Notes under the pieces: model-generated | The model's input: only the letters and a program-made list of their open reading frames with translations | What the model was told of the DNA's origin: nothing | Database searches by the model: none | Assembly (NCBI GenBank): GCA_011317545.1 | Contig: WUJK01000018.1 | Coordinates: 1-64,000, forward strand | DNA length: 64,000 bases | Origin: Coniella vitis | Taxonomy: Eukaryota; Ascomycota; Sordariomycetes; Diaporthales; Schizoparmaceae | Direction of reading: 5' to 3' | Part shown: piece by piece, positions 11,601 through 22,692 of the stretch | Numbering within the stretch: position 1 is the stretch's first letter | How the letters are laid out: each line of letters opens with the position of its first letter | Program-made: the position numbers and the translations under genes

Positions 11601-13776
11601 TATAATAAGTTCTTCTCTAGATATCCTATATAATAGGCTCTATAGGGCGTTTATAATAGACCTATCTACTTTCTTATATAGCCGAATCTTATAATCCGCT
11701 CCCTCTCTATATAGCGGTAGCGCGGAAGCTATATCCTTATTAAAGAGGTTCCGGAACTTATAATACTCTAGGGGGAGTTTCTTGTTAACCGAGGATTCTA
11801 CTTTCGGTAATAGGGCCTTAATAATATCGGCTATTATAATACTAAAGAACGTTACCTAAGCGGTATTTAAGCGTTTTATATACCGAACTTCGCTCTAGAT
11901 AATAAGGGTATTAACGGATATATAGTTAAAGTTCTTAGGGCTATATCCTTATTCCTAAACCTCTAGTCCGCTTATTCGTCTAATACTTAGGCGGTACTTA
12001 TAAGCTATATATATTACCCTCTCTCTTTCTACCTAAGGTTTTCCTAAAACGAGGTTATACTAAAGGCGGGGGATTATATAAGCTTAAATACGATATAAAT
12101 ACCCGTTTAAGTCTATATTAAGGTAGGTTATATAGCGGATAATAGGCTACTTATATAATATTCTCTCCCTTAACGATTAATAAAGGGTCTTAAGCGGGAT
12201 AGGTATATACGGAAGTTTTAACTTATATATAAGTATCTTACTTATAGTAGAATAGTAATTATAGCTAGAATTAATAAGTGCTAGGATAAATAGAGTTAAA
12301 TTATAGAATAGATCTATTATAAAATAGTTTCTATTTATCTAACGCTTTACTTCTTATAGGCTAAAGTTAAGATCTATAAGCTCTTATACGTAACTTTATA
12401 TAGGAGTAGCTAGTTTTCCTCCTATTCCTTAGTAGTATTATTAAGGTCGATAAGGTTAATATCGGCGATATTAATTTCTATCTCCCGTATAGCTCCTAAG
12501 CTACTAGGTAGGCGTATAGGTAGGAAGGAGTAACGAGTAATTCTATAGTTCGAATATCCGTACTTATAATAGAGTCCCTACTCTTTCCTACGCCTAATCT
12601 CCGCTTAGTTAACCTACCTTATATACTACTTATTAGCCTATAGAGCGTTAATACTAGTTATAGCTATATCCCTATCGGGATCCGTATAAGGGTTTTACGG
12701 TTTCTATCCGTTTCCTCCCGCTTACTAGTTCGTTCTAAAGTATTATATTATAGCTCCGGATAAATAGCTTAAGGGCGAAGTATAGCTACCGTCTCGGATA
12801 GCGATATAGCTTTCTAGCTTAGCCGAGATATAGAATGCTTTCTTTACCTAGTTATTATACGTCGACGGTATTTCTATATTAATAAGCTATATATATAATA
12901 TGCTATTAATAGCGCCTTTTAGGTATATTAACTTAGCTAAATCCGGCTACTTTATACCGCCGGAGTCTACTAATAACTTCTCCTACTAGGAGAAGAAGTT
13001 AGGGAAGGGTTAGCTTTTCTTCTAAATAAAGCTCCGGAGCTTCTAAGAAGTAATAATAATATAGTTCTCGTTATAATATCGGTAGTAGAGCTATTATAGG
13101 AATAAGGAGGGTTTCTAAAGGCTATACTCTCCTCCTATAATATAATAGCTCCTCGCTATAACCTTTATATCTCCCTCTAAATACTTATAGATTTCTTAGA
13201 ACTTATCTATATAATTCCCGATAAAATAGGTATCTCGGATAAGTTTATACCTTATAATATACTCCTAAGCTAGGAATTAAGTATATATACCCTTAAAGTT
13301 CGCTAGCTAAGAAAGGGGCTTATATTTAGGTATAACTATACTCTCTAGGGCCTTATCTATATCGATATCGGCGTTTTCTATATCTTAGGAGGTAGGGGTA
13401 TAGGTATCTTCTAGTTCGTTAGGTACCGGGTTAGAGTACTCGGCCGCTAGGTTACTAATACTTATTAATAGCTCCTATAGTAATAGGCTACGGGATTATT
13501 CGATTTTCGTAAGTCGTATTATAAACGCTTCTAGGTTTTATATACTATCTTTACGCTATTATTATACTACTCCTTTAATAATATACCGCTACTCTTCTAT
13601 TATTTAAATAACTATTTATTATATAGTTATTATTATATTATTATTATCGTTATTCGCTTAGGTAGGGAGTTACCCGAATTACTTATCGCAGGGGTATAAT
13701 ATCCTAAGGCTATATACTAAATAAGTATATAAATACCGTTAGATATATAGGGTAAGTAGAAAAGAAGTTAGTTAAA
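8645..13776 (-). pseudogene. EB gag-pol, RIP-inactivated
   Basis: Read on the minus strand, the gag part (about 12400-13700) includes LIRDTYFIGNYIDKF and a zinc-knuckle position at about 12555-12600. There the expected C-x2-C-x4-H-x4-C reads YYKYGYSNYRITRY, every ligand changed to Tyr, as RIP of TGY and CAY codons predicts. RT (about 11100-11560) shows LRFYINYRILN, FTKLDIQAAFYKL and AYIDNILVYTD, where the catalytic YxDD is now YIDN. RNase H follows (about 10400-10800), then integrase (about 9100-10300) and a chromodomain-like end (about 8800-8950; EYQVESIIKVY). Stops are frequent. Confidence 0.88.
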
Positions 13777-14115
13777 TATAAACAGGTATTAAGAGAGCGT
13801 TCGTAGTTTCGATCCTAATTTCTATTATTAACTAACTTAAGGAGAGAAATAAGTATAATATCTATATAGCAGCGTAAGAGCTGCTCTTAAGTAGCTCTTA
13901 CGTTTAGAATCCACCCGTAGATAGAGTTTTCTATAGGTCTACCGTCGATATAGGTCCTATTACCGATAGTCTTTTATATAGCTTGTAAGCTACTCGGAAG
14001 ACGCTCTTATTTAGCGCTTATATAATACCAGTCTCTAGACGAGAAGGGAATATACTAACTAAGGCTTTGTGCCCTGGTATACCGAAGCCGTGCATTTACC
14101 CGTGGGCCTGTGATA
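13777..14115 (-). repeat. EB 5' LTR (339 bp)
   Basis: Direct repeat of 6854-7192; it contains the putative promoter of the minus-strand element. Confidence 0.93.
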
Positions 14116-14120
14116 CTTAG

Positions 14121-16728
14121 TATACGGAGTCTATACTCCGGGTTCGCTATTCTTAATAATATAGTAGATTCGTATTTTTTCCGCTATATATTCTGCGTAA
14201 TCGGCGCGCTTATAGAAGCTATAGTACGTTGGTTCTACGTATACGGGCTTTACGAGCTTTTCCCTTTATTTCTATTCGTATATTCTATACTAGTCGAGCG
14301 CTTTTTCTTACGCATAAGGTACGTACTAAGGTATCTTATACTAGTATTATTTTACTTATCGTATAATATATTCGTAGGGGGTATCATATATAAGGCTAAT
14401 ACTAGCGTAGTTTCCCCTTATTCTAAGTACTTTATAATAATCGCTATTATCGTCGCTATAGGCGATAATACTATATCCTATCTCGCGCGTAGGGAACTAT
14501 TCGTTAGTTACCTTATATTTAAAGTATTATCTATAATTATATATAATATAAGCAAACTATACGATCTAATAGTTCTTTTCGTAGAGATAATTAATTCGCG
14601 CGTCTTTCTATATAAGGGGGGTTTCGTCTTAATAAGTTATTATCCTAAATAATTCTTTAAGTATAATACTATAAATAAAGTAATATATATCTCCTTTATT
14701 AATATCTTCGTTTATAAAGCTTTCTAATTCTAAGCTTGTTTCTTCGTTAATAGTTTAGATATTAGTATTCTAATCGATACTAAGTATTTCCTATTATTCC
14801 GTAATCTCTATAATATTACCCTATAAAATATTTATTTCGTTAGGTAGTTTATACCCTTTTTTATCGCGCTAATAGGGGTATTCCCTAATAAGCTAAGCTT
14901 ATTATTCTATTACTAGTCTTTTAAATAGGCTATTATCCGTTAGGAGGGGTATTCTCTAGGTAACTATAATTTATTATTCCTTATAAGGTTTCTAAGGGAA
15001 TTATCCTAAGCCTTACTTTACCGAGAGGTATATTATATAATTATACTTATAATAGAAGGTTTAGTTAAGGAGTCTATAATCGGGATTATCCGATACTTAT
15101 TCTAAAAGCTAGTTTTAGCTAGGAGTAGAGTTTATAATCTCGTATATTATAATATTAGCTTATCGTCCTTCGGGGACTTTCTTAAATTCTCTAGGTTTCT
15201 TAGGTTATCGGTATTCTTATACGAAGTAGCCTATCTTATTATAATTAAAGTATTCCTTACTTATAAGTTTATACTAAGCTATATCGAGCTCTATAGGGCC
15301 TAAGTATATTATACCGCTAATTATTATACTTTATTACTAGAAGCTACGGTTAATTATCTATTAAATCTACTATCCTATATTAATATAATTCCTTTATATA
15401 ATATAGCTTCCTCTTTTCTTACTTTTCTTTATATATTTTTCGTAAAAACGGTTATCGATATAGATAGCGTTATTATTAAATATCGTAAAGTCTTTAGGCT
15501 AATCCTATTTAGAGATTTTATCCTTAACCTTATCCTTAAGTCCTTTATAATAGTATTCTATAAGGTTCTTATCTTCCTAAGGGAGGCGTATTAATAGTTA
15601 CTTAAAGCGGATTATATAAGCTAAAGCAGACTTATTCTACTTAAATTCTATAAGTTATTATACTATAGTTTATTCTTCGTTAGGATTATTAAATATTTCC
15701 TTAAGGATATATTCGAATCCTACGAATAAATCGAATATATTCTTAGTAGTCGGCTTACGTTAATCGAGGTTACCTAGATATTTAATATAGTTACGAAGTA
15801 AGGGTTTATACTAAATAAGCGTATCCTTTTCGAATCGTATACCGGCTAGGATAACTTTATCGGGTTTAATAGTAAATTAAGCTATATTATATAGGAAGTA
15901 TACCTTATAATAGGTAAGGAACCTTTAAAGCGTTTTTTAGTTACTATCGTATATAGCAGGTTTATCTATCTTATAACTATTACCGGTATTTTAAATAATA
16001 GGCGCTAGGGGTATAATAATCGTAGCTTAATATTATTCGAGCTATTAGGCCTACCTACGGATAGTACGATTCTATTACTCTTAATTCTATTAGAGTATAA
16101 CGAGTTATTAGGTAAGTTCGATTAATTAACGTATTATATCTTCCTATATTATAACCTAACGATATCCTTCTCCTAAGGTAGACGGGGTAGGAGTTTAAGG
16201 AGCTATTTGTTATAACCTATAAATATACAGGTCATAGGAACAGGCCAGCGCAACTATATACCAGCAAATCGGAACCTTAACGGACCGATAGGGATCTCTT
16301 ATATAAGGAATACGGATAATATAATTAGGGTTAGGGTAGAGCCTATAAGAGATTATTATTACCTATCGGATAGTTAATAGGCAACTATAGGTATTAATAG
16401 GCTTAGATAGGCTATATATTAATAAATAGAATAACGGAAGGATATAAGGACGATAGATTTCCTAGCTATTAGATAGTTTTCCTTATAATCTTTAGTTATA
16501 AATCTAAGTATTATTTTATATAATAGGGTAATCCCTCTTAATTACTTATAATACTTAATATTACTCGATAACGTACGAAGATTTAAAGGTAATACTTCCC
16601 CACCTGCTAATATATAACTTATAGGTACTTCCAGAATCCGGGATTTAGGTAAGGATTATTATACTATTACTATACTTAATATTACCTAAAAGGTATATAT
16701 AGATTATTCTAAATAAGAGTTATAAAAA
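14121..16728 (-). pseudogene. A1 Gypsy element: leader and gag, RIP-inactivated
   Basis: The reverse complement follows the E1 leader and gag closely, starting immediately inside the 5' LTR (16729). Capsid motifs related to E1, such as IIKEYYKGLKDKIKDEI-like and DKNLIEYYY-like stretches, lie at about 15480-15600. A 180-residue open frame exists on the opposite strand at 14110-14652, but it is the antisense of gag and arises because RIP removed stop-forming codons on that strand. The segment is interrupted by the solo LTR at 16208-16663. Confidence 0.8.
16208..16663 (+). mobile_element. Solo LTR (type A, 456 bp) inside A1
   Basis: Starts tgttataacc, ends aaggattattata, flanked by ctatt at 16203-16207 and 16664-16668. 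It matches the E1 LTRs over its whole length. Confidence 0.95.
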
Positions 16729-17184
16729 TATAATAATCCTTACCTAAATCCCTAATTCTAGAAGTACCTTTAAGTTATATATTAATAGGTAGGGAAGTAT
16801 TACCTTTAAGTCTTTATATATTATCGAGTAATATTAAGTATTATAAGTAATTAAGAGGGATTACCCTATTATATAAAATAATACTTAGATTTATAACTAA
16901 AGACTATAAGGAAAACTATCTAATAGCTAGGAAATCTATCGTCCTTATATCCTTCCGTTATTCTATTTATTAATATGTAGCCTACCTAAGCCTATTAATA
17001 CCTATAGTTACCTATTAACTATCCGATAGGCAACGGTAATCTCTTATAGGCTCTACCCTAACCCTAATTATATTATCCGTATTCCTTATATAAGAGATCC
17101 CTATCGGTCTATTAAGGTTCCGATTTGCTGGTATATAGTTGCGCTACCCTATTCCTATAACCTGCATATTCATAGGTTATAACA
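16729..17184 (-). mobile_element. A1 5' LTR (type A, 456 bp)
   Basis: Minus-oriented LTR (starts tataataatccttacc, ends ataggttataaca). On its inner side the minus-strand leader of A1 begins, as in E1. The flank at 17185-17189 is cctta; the partner duplication is lost because A1 is truncated at its other end. Confidence 0.9.
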
Positions 17185-17802
17185 CCTTAGGCAGCGGGCC
17201 TTTAGGAACGGCCGGCTCTACGGAATAATATTTAGCTTCGGCGGCTAAACGCTCCTTCTCTGCCTCCTTACGCTCTATACGGTCCAACTCCTTTATAAAA
17301 TCCAGGCCCCGGCGAATAGCCCGTACTATCTTCTCTCTCTATATCTTTTTCTGCTTACGAAGGCGATCTATATATATATCTAGAGCGTATCGAGCCTTAT
17401 CTAGTTCCTCTATCTTATCCTTAATCTTCTAATAATACCGAGAGATAATACGAATATTAGATAGAGAAGGACCTAATATATCGTAGCGAGATTTATTTAA
17501 ACGAATATACTCGGTATAGCGGTCGGAATATATTACGGAAATCTAGCAAGAAGAGAGCCCCTATTCCTTATAGTTAGAATAGGTCGGTATCTTTATATAA
17601 TACTCTAGAATAGATTAAAGAAGAAGGTTACGCTTAACGGTTTTAGGAGTAACTAACGAAGAAACCTTTTAAGAACGATTTTTATTAATTCTCGACAATA
17701 TAACGAATTAGAAAGGTATAATCCGAAGTAAGAATATTAGGTAGGACTACTTACGGAAATATTATAGGTCTTTAGGGATAAAGACCGATAGAAGGGAGAT
17801 AA
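17185..17802 (-). pseudogene. E6 fragment: antisense coiled-coil ORF (variant ii), decayed
   Basis: On the minus strand the decayed frame contains DKIEELDKARYALDIYID, RLRKQKK, RRGLDFIKELDRIERKEAEK and VPKGPLPK. This belongs to a widespread fungal family of Cys-rich/coiled-coil hypothetical proteins that I recognise from repeats. It is antisense to the plus-strand element E6, whose purine tract (agaagggagataa, ending 17802) and 3' LTR follow. It is closely related to the copy at 24640-25320. The function of the family is unknown to me. Confidence 0.65.
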
Positions 17803-18287
17803 TATTATAACCTACGGTTATATAGGTTATAGGAATAGGCTAATATAACCGTATACTAGTAAATCGGAACCTTAATAGACCGATAGGGATCTTTTATATA
17901 ATTAGGTTATATAGGATAATATAATTAGGGTTAGGGTTATACGAACTAATTAGGAATAGATTATTAAGATTATTAGATAATCTAGTAGAGCCGGATTATT
18001 AGGATTACGAGATAATCCAGATAATCTAGGGTTAAATAGGGAATTTAATATAGAATAACGGAAGGATATAAGGATAATAGATTTCCTAGCTATTAGATAG
18101 TTTTCCTTATAGTCTTTAGTTATAAATCTAAGTATTATTTTATATAATAGGGTAATCCCTCTTAATTACTTATAATACTTAATATTGCTCGATAACGTAC
18201 GAAGACTTAAAGGTAATACTTCCCTACCTGCTAATATATAACTTATAGGTACCTCCAGAATCCGAGATTCAGGCAAGGATTATTATA
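17803..18287 (+). mobile_element. E6 3' LTR (type B, 485 bp)
   Basis: Starts tattataacctacgg, ends aaggattattata. Its central segment (gaactaattaggaatagatt region) defines type B. The rest of E6 to the left has been replaced by A1. Confidence 0.9.
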
Positions 18288-18289
18288 CA

Positions 18290-18900
18290 AAGGTAATAAT
18301 TCCTCTTTTAGTTTCTTTATAAGGTCCTTAAGTATCTATTTACCTTTAGTCTTAGCGAGGTTTATACGAATAGGTTAAAGTAGAGAGTTTAGGATTATCT
18401 TATTAATCTAGGTAGCGATCTCTTCGATAGCTATTTCCTTCTCCTTCTCGGCCGATAGACCGATTTAGTAGTTTCGGACCTATTTATTATAGAAATGCTA
18501 GTATTATTCCTATATCGTAGGTACGAATCCCTTATCTAAGTTATCGTAAGTCTTCTTATAATCGTTAAGAAGGCTTCCGTATAGTATTTTATCCGATTAT
18601 ACTTATATAGGTATACTTAGACTAATTATTTATATATTAGGGTCTTTAGGGTTTATATCGGACTAGATACCTTTTTACTAATAATAGGCCCTAAGTATAG
18701 CGTATTATACCGGAAAAGTAATAGAATCCGTATATTTTACCTAATATTTAAAATCCTCTAAAGGTATTATAAGAAAAGTGGGTCCTTATAGCTTAGATAG
18801 TCGATTTACGCCGTTATTAGGGATTAAAGATATTAAATAAAAGTAATTTTAACTAGTAAGCTTATATATTTACTTAGGAAAAGGAGATTCCAGCCGTTTA
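18290..18900 (-). pseudogene. Unidentified RIP-decayed coding sequence
   Basis: A single minus-strand frame runs about 200 codons with only TAA/TAG stops at positions where Gln fits. Readable pieces include FYNKQVRNYQIGLSAEKEKE, IAIEEIATQINKIILNSLLQ and LKDLIKKLKEEL at its downstream end. The pattern says it was once protein-coding and repeated. I do not recognise the family. It might be a DNA transposon or a multi-copy accessory gene. Confidence 0.45.
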
Positions 18901-19164
18901 GCTTATATCCGGGCTTATAACTAAGAAAATAAAGTATATATAAAGCTTAGTTATTAGCTGAAATAGGCGAAATAAAAGAGAGGTTAAAAGAGTATATATT
19001 CTTCTATATATCTAGCTGTAAAAAAGAGCTATTATTCGAATATTTGAGTGTCGCCGAAGCCATTGTTCTGCTTATATAAAACCCATTGTTAGGCTGATAT
19101 AATAGCTTTCGGGTTAGGGTTGAATGCCACTTTCACAAGTTCCGACATCCATGCCATGTTGTGT

Positions 19165-19204
19165 TGGCCTGTTCCTGTGACCTGCATGACCGTGGGTTAT
19201 AACA
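19165..19204 (-). mobile_element. 40-bp LTR end fragment spared by RIP
   Basis: It matches the inner end of the minus-oriented type C LTR (ggcctgttcctgtgacctgc ... gggttataaca) with CpA/TpG intact. It sits exactly where RIP-type DNA gives way to the genic island. A fragment this short would escape homology-based RIP, so it shows the ancestral LTR sequence. Confidence 0.75.
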
Positions 19205-19235
19205 CCTGCCCTGCTACAATTGTATCGTAGTTTGC

Positions 19236-20090
19236 TTAAGCCTGGGCCTTCGCCTTCTGGCGGTCGCTGGTTCTGGTAGGCGCTGTCTTAGTCGTATCAG
19301 GTGCCTGCGGGTCGACTATCTTCTGGTACGCCACGATCTTAAGCCTCTTATTGCTAGCGCTGCTCGCACCTGCGCTGCTCTGCGATTTATCCGATTTGCC
19401 GGAATTCGACTCAGTTTCAGATACATCCTTCATCTCGGTATCGCTATCAGCGTTGCCGTTGTTCGAGCTGGTATCGCTGCCCGCCTGTGATGACTTATCG
19501 TAATTTGACGCCAGAATCTCCAGTGAAGCGTCGGGGATAAGCTCCATCTTGAGGTTATTCGTTAATGCATTCTCGGCCTCGGTGGAATAGGTCATAGCAA
19601 GGACAAGGAAATCGTAGCTCCTATATTCGTCTTTGAGTTTCTTTGCCTTGTTGATATCACTCTGCACCCTCTCTTGCATACTAGCCCCAGCGTTGGAGTT
19701 AATATTCTCGCACTTAAGCTCGATAATCATGCCAGTCCACTCTTCAGTACTTGGGAGGACGAAGTCGGCTTTCATAGAGCTATCGGTATATACAGCCTGT
19801 TCGCGCAGAGATTTGTAGACTTTTCTGCTAAGCGTATATTCCCTTCGGAAAGCCGACTCGAGTAGCACCTGCGCAGCGACTTCCCATCCCCCGTTGGTTT
19901 GGCATACGCCCTGCAATTCGCTGCGATTAACGTCAAAAAAGTCCCTCACCGCTGCATCGACCTCATAGCTTTTTTTAGATGTTGTGCGGACCCAGAAACC
20001 TTGAACGCTAACGGGACTTTCCAAGGGAATGGAAGATACTAAAGAGACTAGCAGGGCGGCGGTTGCGAGGATAGAGGTGCTAAGCTTCAT
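19236..20090 (-). CDS. Predicted secreted protein with PD-(D/E)XK nuclease-like core
   Basis: The chosen start is the ATG at 20090, because it opens a classic signal peptide (MKLSTSILATAALLVSLVSS); 284 residues follow to the stop. The frame stays open upstream to 20324, but that extension is Ser/Thr-rich and looks like 5' leader. The mature core contains ADFVLPSTEEWTGMIIELKC, an Asp followed by E-x-K, the arrangement of the PD-(D/E)XK (restriction-endonuclease-like) fold, preceded by a helix with LLESAFRREYTLSRKVYKSL. The last 90 residues are Ser/Asp-rich with a basic patch (NKRLKIV). Its base composition is normal and it has no RIP stops, although both flanks are RIP-damaged. The nuclease assignment is inferred from the motif; binding without cleavage is equally possible. 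No introns are needed. Confidence 0.7.
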   Translation of the reverse strand: MKLSTSILATAALLVSLVSSIPLESPVSVQGFWVRTTSKKSYEVDAAVRDFFDVNRSELQGVCQTNGGWEVAAQVLLESAFRREYTLSRKVYKSLREQAVYTDSSMKADFVLPSTEEWTGMIIELKCENINSNAGASMQERVQSDINKAKKLKDEYRSYDFLVLAMTYSTEAENALTNNLKMELIPDASLEILASNYDKSSQAGSDTSSNNGNADSDTEMKDVSETESNSGKSDKSQSSAGASSASNKRLKIVAYQKIVDPQAPDTTKTAPTRTSDRQKAKAQA

Positions 20091-21354
20091 TTTAACGATT
20101 GAAGTGTGAAGATTACTGTCCGATGAAGATAGGAAGTAGTAAGAAGAAGGTAATCGGATAGAGCTAGTGATATTGTTGGTGGATATAGTAGTAGTGACTG
20201 TGGCTGCGAACGAATCTGATGTATAACTGACTTTGAATTTGAAAGGCGTCGCTCCAGGCGGCGTATAAGAGAAGAGCGTAGGGTAGTGGTGCAACGGAAA
20301 GCAGATGCCAAAAGGTGAAGACAAAGAAGAAGAAGGAGATAATGATAATGATAATGGTGATAATAATGCAGAACTGGAACTACTGGTACGGAGGGAACAG
20401 GAGGAATATATAGATATTCACGGTCCGCTCATTAACAATGCTACTATCTGTGGACTCTCGAAAAGTTCACTCTCTTCGTGATGAAGCAGCCTGGTAAGGC
20501 TGCGAGAATGGCCGCGCGATGGTCAAGTAACTTACGCCTGCCTTTCTAAGCCGTCCCCCCTCTTTTGTCGATGTATGCTGGAAATAACACCAGCCCCATA
20601 CTACAATATAGTGTCGCAAGATTCTGTTGGTAGGCGCAGTACTAAATATATATTTAAGAGTAGATTGTTGGTTGAATCTTTGAAACACTGCTACTTGAGA
20701 TCTTATTTCGTTCTCCTGTAAGATACTGGAGGCTGCGGCATAATGCTTAGGTAGCATAGTCTTGGATGAAATATATGCACGGGAGCCGACTCTATAATCA
20801 GCCCTGTAATAAATTAAAAATGCAAGTAAATGAAGTGCTTGTCACTTGTCTTGAGTAATGTAGATACCTATCCGCTAACATTTTAATATCTAGGCTGCCT
20901 TAAGTGCTATAAGTATTCCGAGCCGTATTACAGGAAAGCTAAGCAGAGATTCTAGAACGACATCACAATGCCCTCGCATATTAAGTAGCTATGCCAAAAA
21001 TGGAACTTTGCAGGTAATATTAATCAGCTAAGCGAAGGGTGAATGCAACCTATCTTACATTTCTGTCAGCTTTACCAGGTCGATGTTTGCTAATGCTGAT
21101 GAGTGGCCCTCGCACGGTCCATGGCGTCCGAGCTTGCTATTTATAGCAGTATTATCAGCAGGCTGCTAATCTCGGCACCAACCACACAGATTCCGTCACA
21201 TTTCAATCCAAGTTACGGAGTGTTGCCGGACTATGCCTAGACGAACTTCCGAAATACTTCAAAACGCTACATCAAAACCCAGCCTTAATATTCTTGAAAG
21301 TTGCTAAAGCAAAGTCGATGATAAACTAAAACACGTCCGGTCACTCTAGAAACT
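20091..21354. other. Intergenic region between the secreted-protein gene and the 2EXR gene
   Basis: Normal composition with CpA/TpG present. A purine-rich GATAAT repeat stretch lies at about 20330-20370. A 96-codon minus-strand frame at 20467-20757 has no recognisable domain and is probably chance. The two genes are divergent, so this interval probably holds both promoters. Confidence 0.55.
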
Positions 21355-22692
21355 ATGGCGACTTTCAACGACCTGGCAGTCGAGCTGCAATCTGCTATCT
21401 GGACATTCGTGCTTCCCTCGCGCGGCATACACTGGATCGAAATAGAGGGCATCCCGCATGAGCCCGCCTATATCCGGGAGAGCATTAGCATGACCGAGTG
21501 GTTTCAATTCGAACATATCCCCGAGACACGGGACGACGCCTGGGAGATTCGTCAAGATTGGCCAGGATATGTAGAGCGCGCCTTACCGAAATTTGAAAGA
21601 CACGAGTATTCTGGTGCATTCTTCCGGCATCTGTTTTCGACGGTGCCTGCTATCTTTGGGCGTTACGGAGGGGCTACCCACGCCGGCGAGGCTCACAAGT
21701 TCAAGCTACAGCTTACGGGCGACCTCGGTGAGGAAATAGCCTATACGCAACGGTGTAGGCAGCTATCAACTTATACGCAGATAGCGACACTCCTCTCAAC
21801 CTGTCGCCTCTCCCGGCTTATCGCCCAGCAGCTTATCTATAAAGATAGGAAGATTAGCTGGCCTATCCACCGCAGCTTGGGCCCAAACTACCGACCGCGC
21901 CCGCTTAACGTATGGAAGGAGCAGTACAGCGACGATGCTACGATCCCACAACGCTTATCCCTGGGTGACGATAACGATGAAAACGAGGTGCAGCAGCTCG
22001 TCCCACGGATCCACGCCCTGGACCTTGTAGTCTTACGGCTGCACGATCACCGAGGACGGCCGACGCCGCTGCTACGCCAGGCAGCCTGGCAATACGGCAT
22101 CGAAGCGATAGCGTCCTATGGCGTAATATTCGAGTGTTTCGATAGCGTGGGAATCGAGTGGCATCCGTCATTCGAGGAGTCACGATGCGAAAATCTCCGC
22201 GTTAAGAATATACACGCAATAATACGCCTAATGAATGGGGGTCACGCCGCCTCTTACCCGTGCTGGCTAATTAATGGAGTACCACGGCCGAAATGGCAGC
22301 GTGATTACCCAGCGGTAGTCGAAAAGATCTTCGAGGTGCGTATAGGAAATGCAAGAAAGCGTATATCGCGCCACCTTAGTCATTGGCCATGCCTAAGCGG
22401 CGACGAGAAAGAGGCGATGGCGGCGGACCACCACCTTGGACAGGAGTGGGAGGCTAACGGAAGGCGGTACTATATCGTCTTCGTAGTAGTTCAGAGGTTT
22501 CTCCACGAGGAACGGCGGCTTCTAAGGAAGGCTGGGCTGGGATATAGTGGCCCATTCCCGGGCAGCGCCGAATTGTGGCCCGAGGTATTACGGAATCCGG
22601 TACAGGTTATGCAGGAGGCGATGAATGAGTGCAATAATCTGGGGATGGCTGTCGCTCATGCCCTTGTCCTAAGCTGGGAACCAATCTTATAA
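21355..22692 (+). CDS. 2EXR-domain-containing protein (F-box-like fungal family)
   Basis: An intact 445-codon single exon. The N-terminus, FNDLAVELQSAIWTFVLPSR followed by GIHWIEIEG, fits the 2EXR pattern (F-x-x-LP-x-E-[IL]-R-x-x-IW-x-x-x-LP), a short F-box-like motif seen in expanded families of fungal proteins of unknown function. The remainder has no enzyme motif I recognise; several Trp-rich segments (around residues 165-190 and 290-320) are typical of this family. The C-terminus ends VLSWEPIL, directly before RIP-type DNA. The start codon is the first ATG in the frame. The gene has no RIP stops, implying it is single-copy or escaped RIP. Confidence 0.72.
   Translation: MATFNDLAVELQSAIWTFVLPSRGIHWIEIEGIPHEPAYIRESISMTEWFQFEHIPETRDDAWEIRQDWPGYVERALPKFERHEYSGAFFRHLFSTVPAIFGRYGGATHAGEAHKFKLQLTGDLGEEIAYTQRCRQLSTYTQIATLLSTCRLSRLIAQQLIYKDRKISWPIHRSLGPNYRPRPLNVWKEQYSDDATIPQRLSLGDDNDENEVQQLVPRIHALDLVVLRLHDHRGRPTPLLRQAAWQYGIEAIASYGVIFECFDSVGIEWHPSFEESRCENLRVKNIHAIIRLMNGGHAASYPCWLINGVPRPKWQRDYPAVVEKIFEVRIGNARKRISRHLSHWPCLSGDEKEAMAADHHLGQEWEANGRRYYIVFVVVQRFLHEERRLLRKAGLGYSGPFPGSAELWPEVLRNPVQVMQEAMNECNNLGMAVAHALVLSWEPIL

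Larger units (their letters stand above)
6854..14115 (-). mobile_element. EB: complete 7262-bp Ty3/Gypsy LTR retrotransposon, RIP-inactivated
   Basis: Two 339-bp direct LTRs (6854-7192, 13777-14115) bound the element. The duplication cttag is present at 6849-6853 and 14116-14120, and removing the insert rejoins the A1 gag sequence exactly. On the minus strand the order is gag with knuckle, protease, RT, RNase H, integrase and a chromodomain-like tail. A purine-rich tract (gggggggtaa on the minus strand) lies beside the 3' LTR at 7193. Its LTRs and proteins differ from the 7.57-kb family in this window. All frames are broken by RIP stops. Confidence 0.95.

Noticed and set aside
14110..14652. 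180-codon plus-strand open frame rich in Ile, Leu, Phe and Tyr, looking like a membrane protein
   Set aside because: It is the exact antisense of A1 gag. Homologous shadows occur at 30228-30593 (E1) and 38506-38952 (E2). RIP enriches TA and removes CpA/TpG, which yields hydrophobic-looking antisense frames.
20091..20324. N-terminal extension of the secreted protein gene from the upstream ATG at 20324
   Set aside because: It would bury the signal peptide at residue 79. The extension is low-complexity Ser/Thr-rich and resembles untranslated leader.
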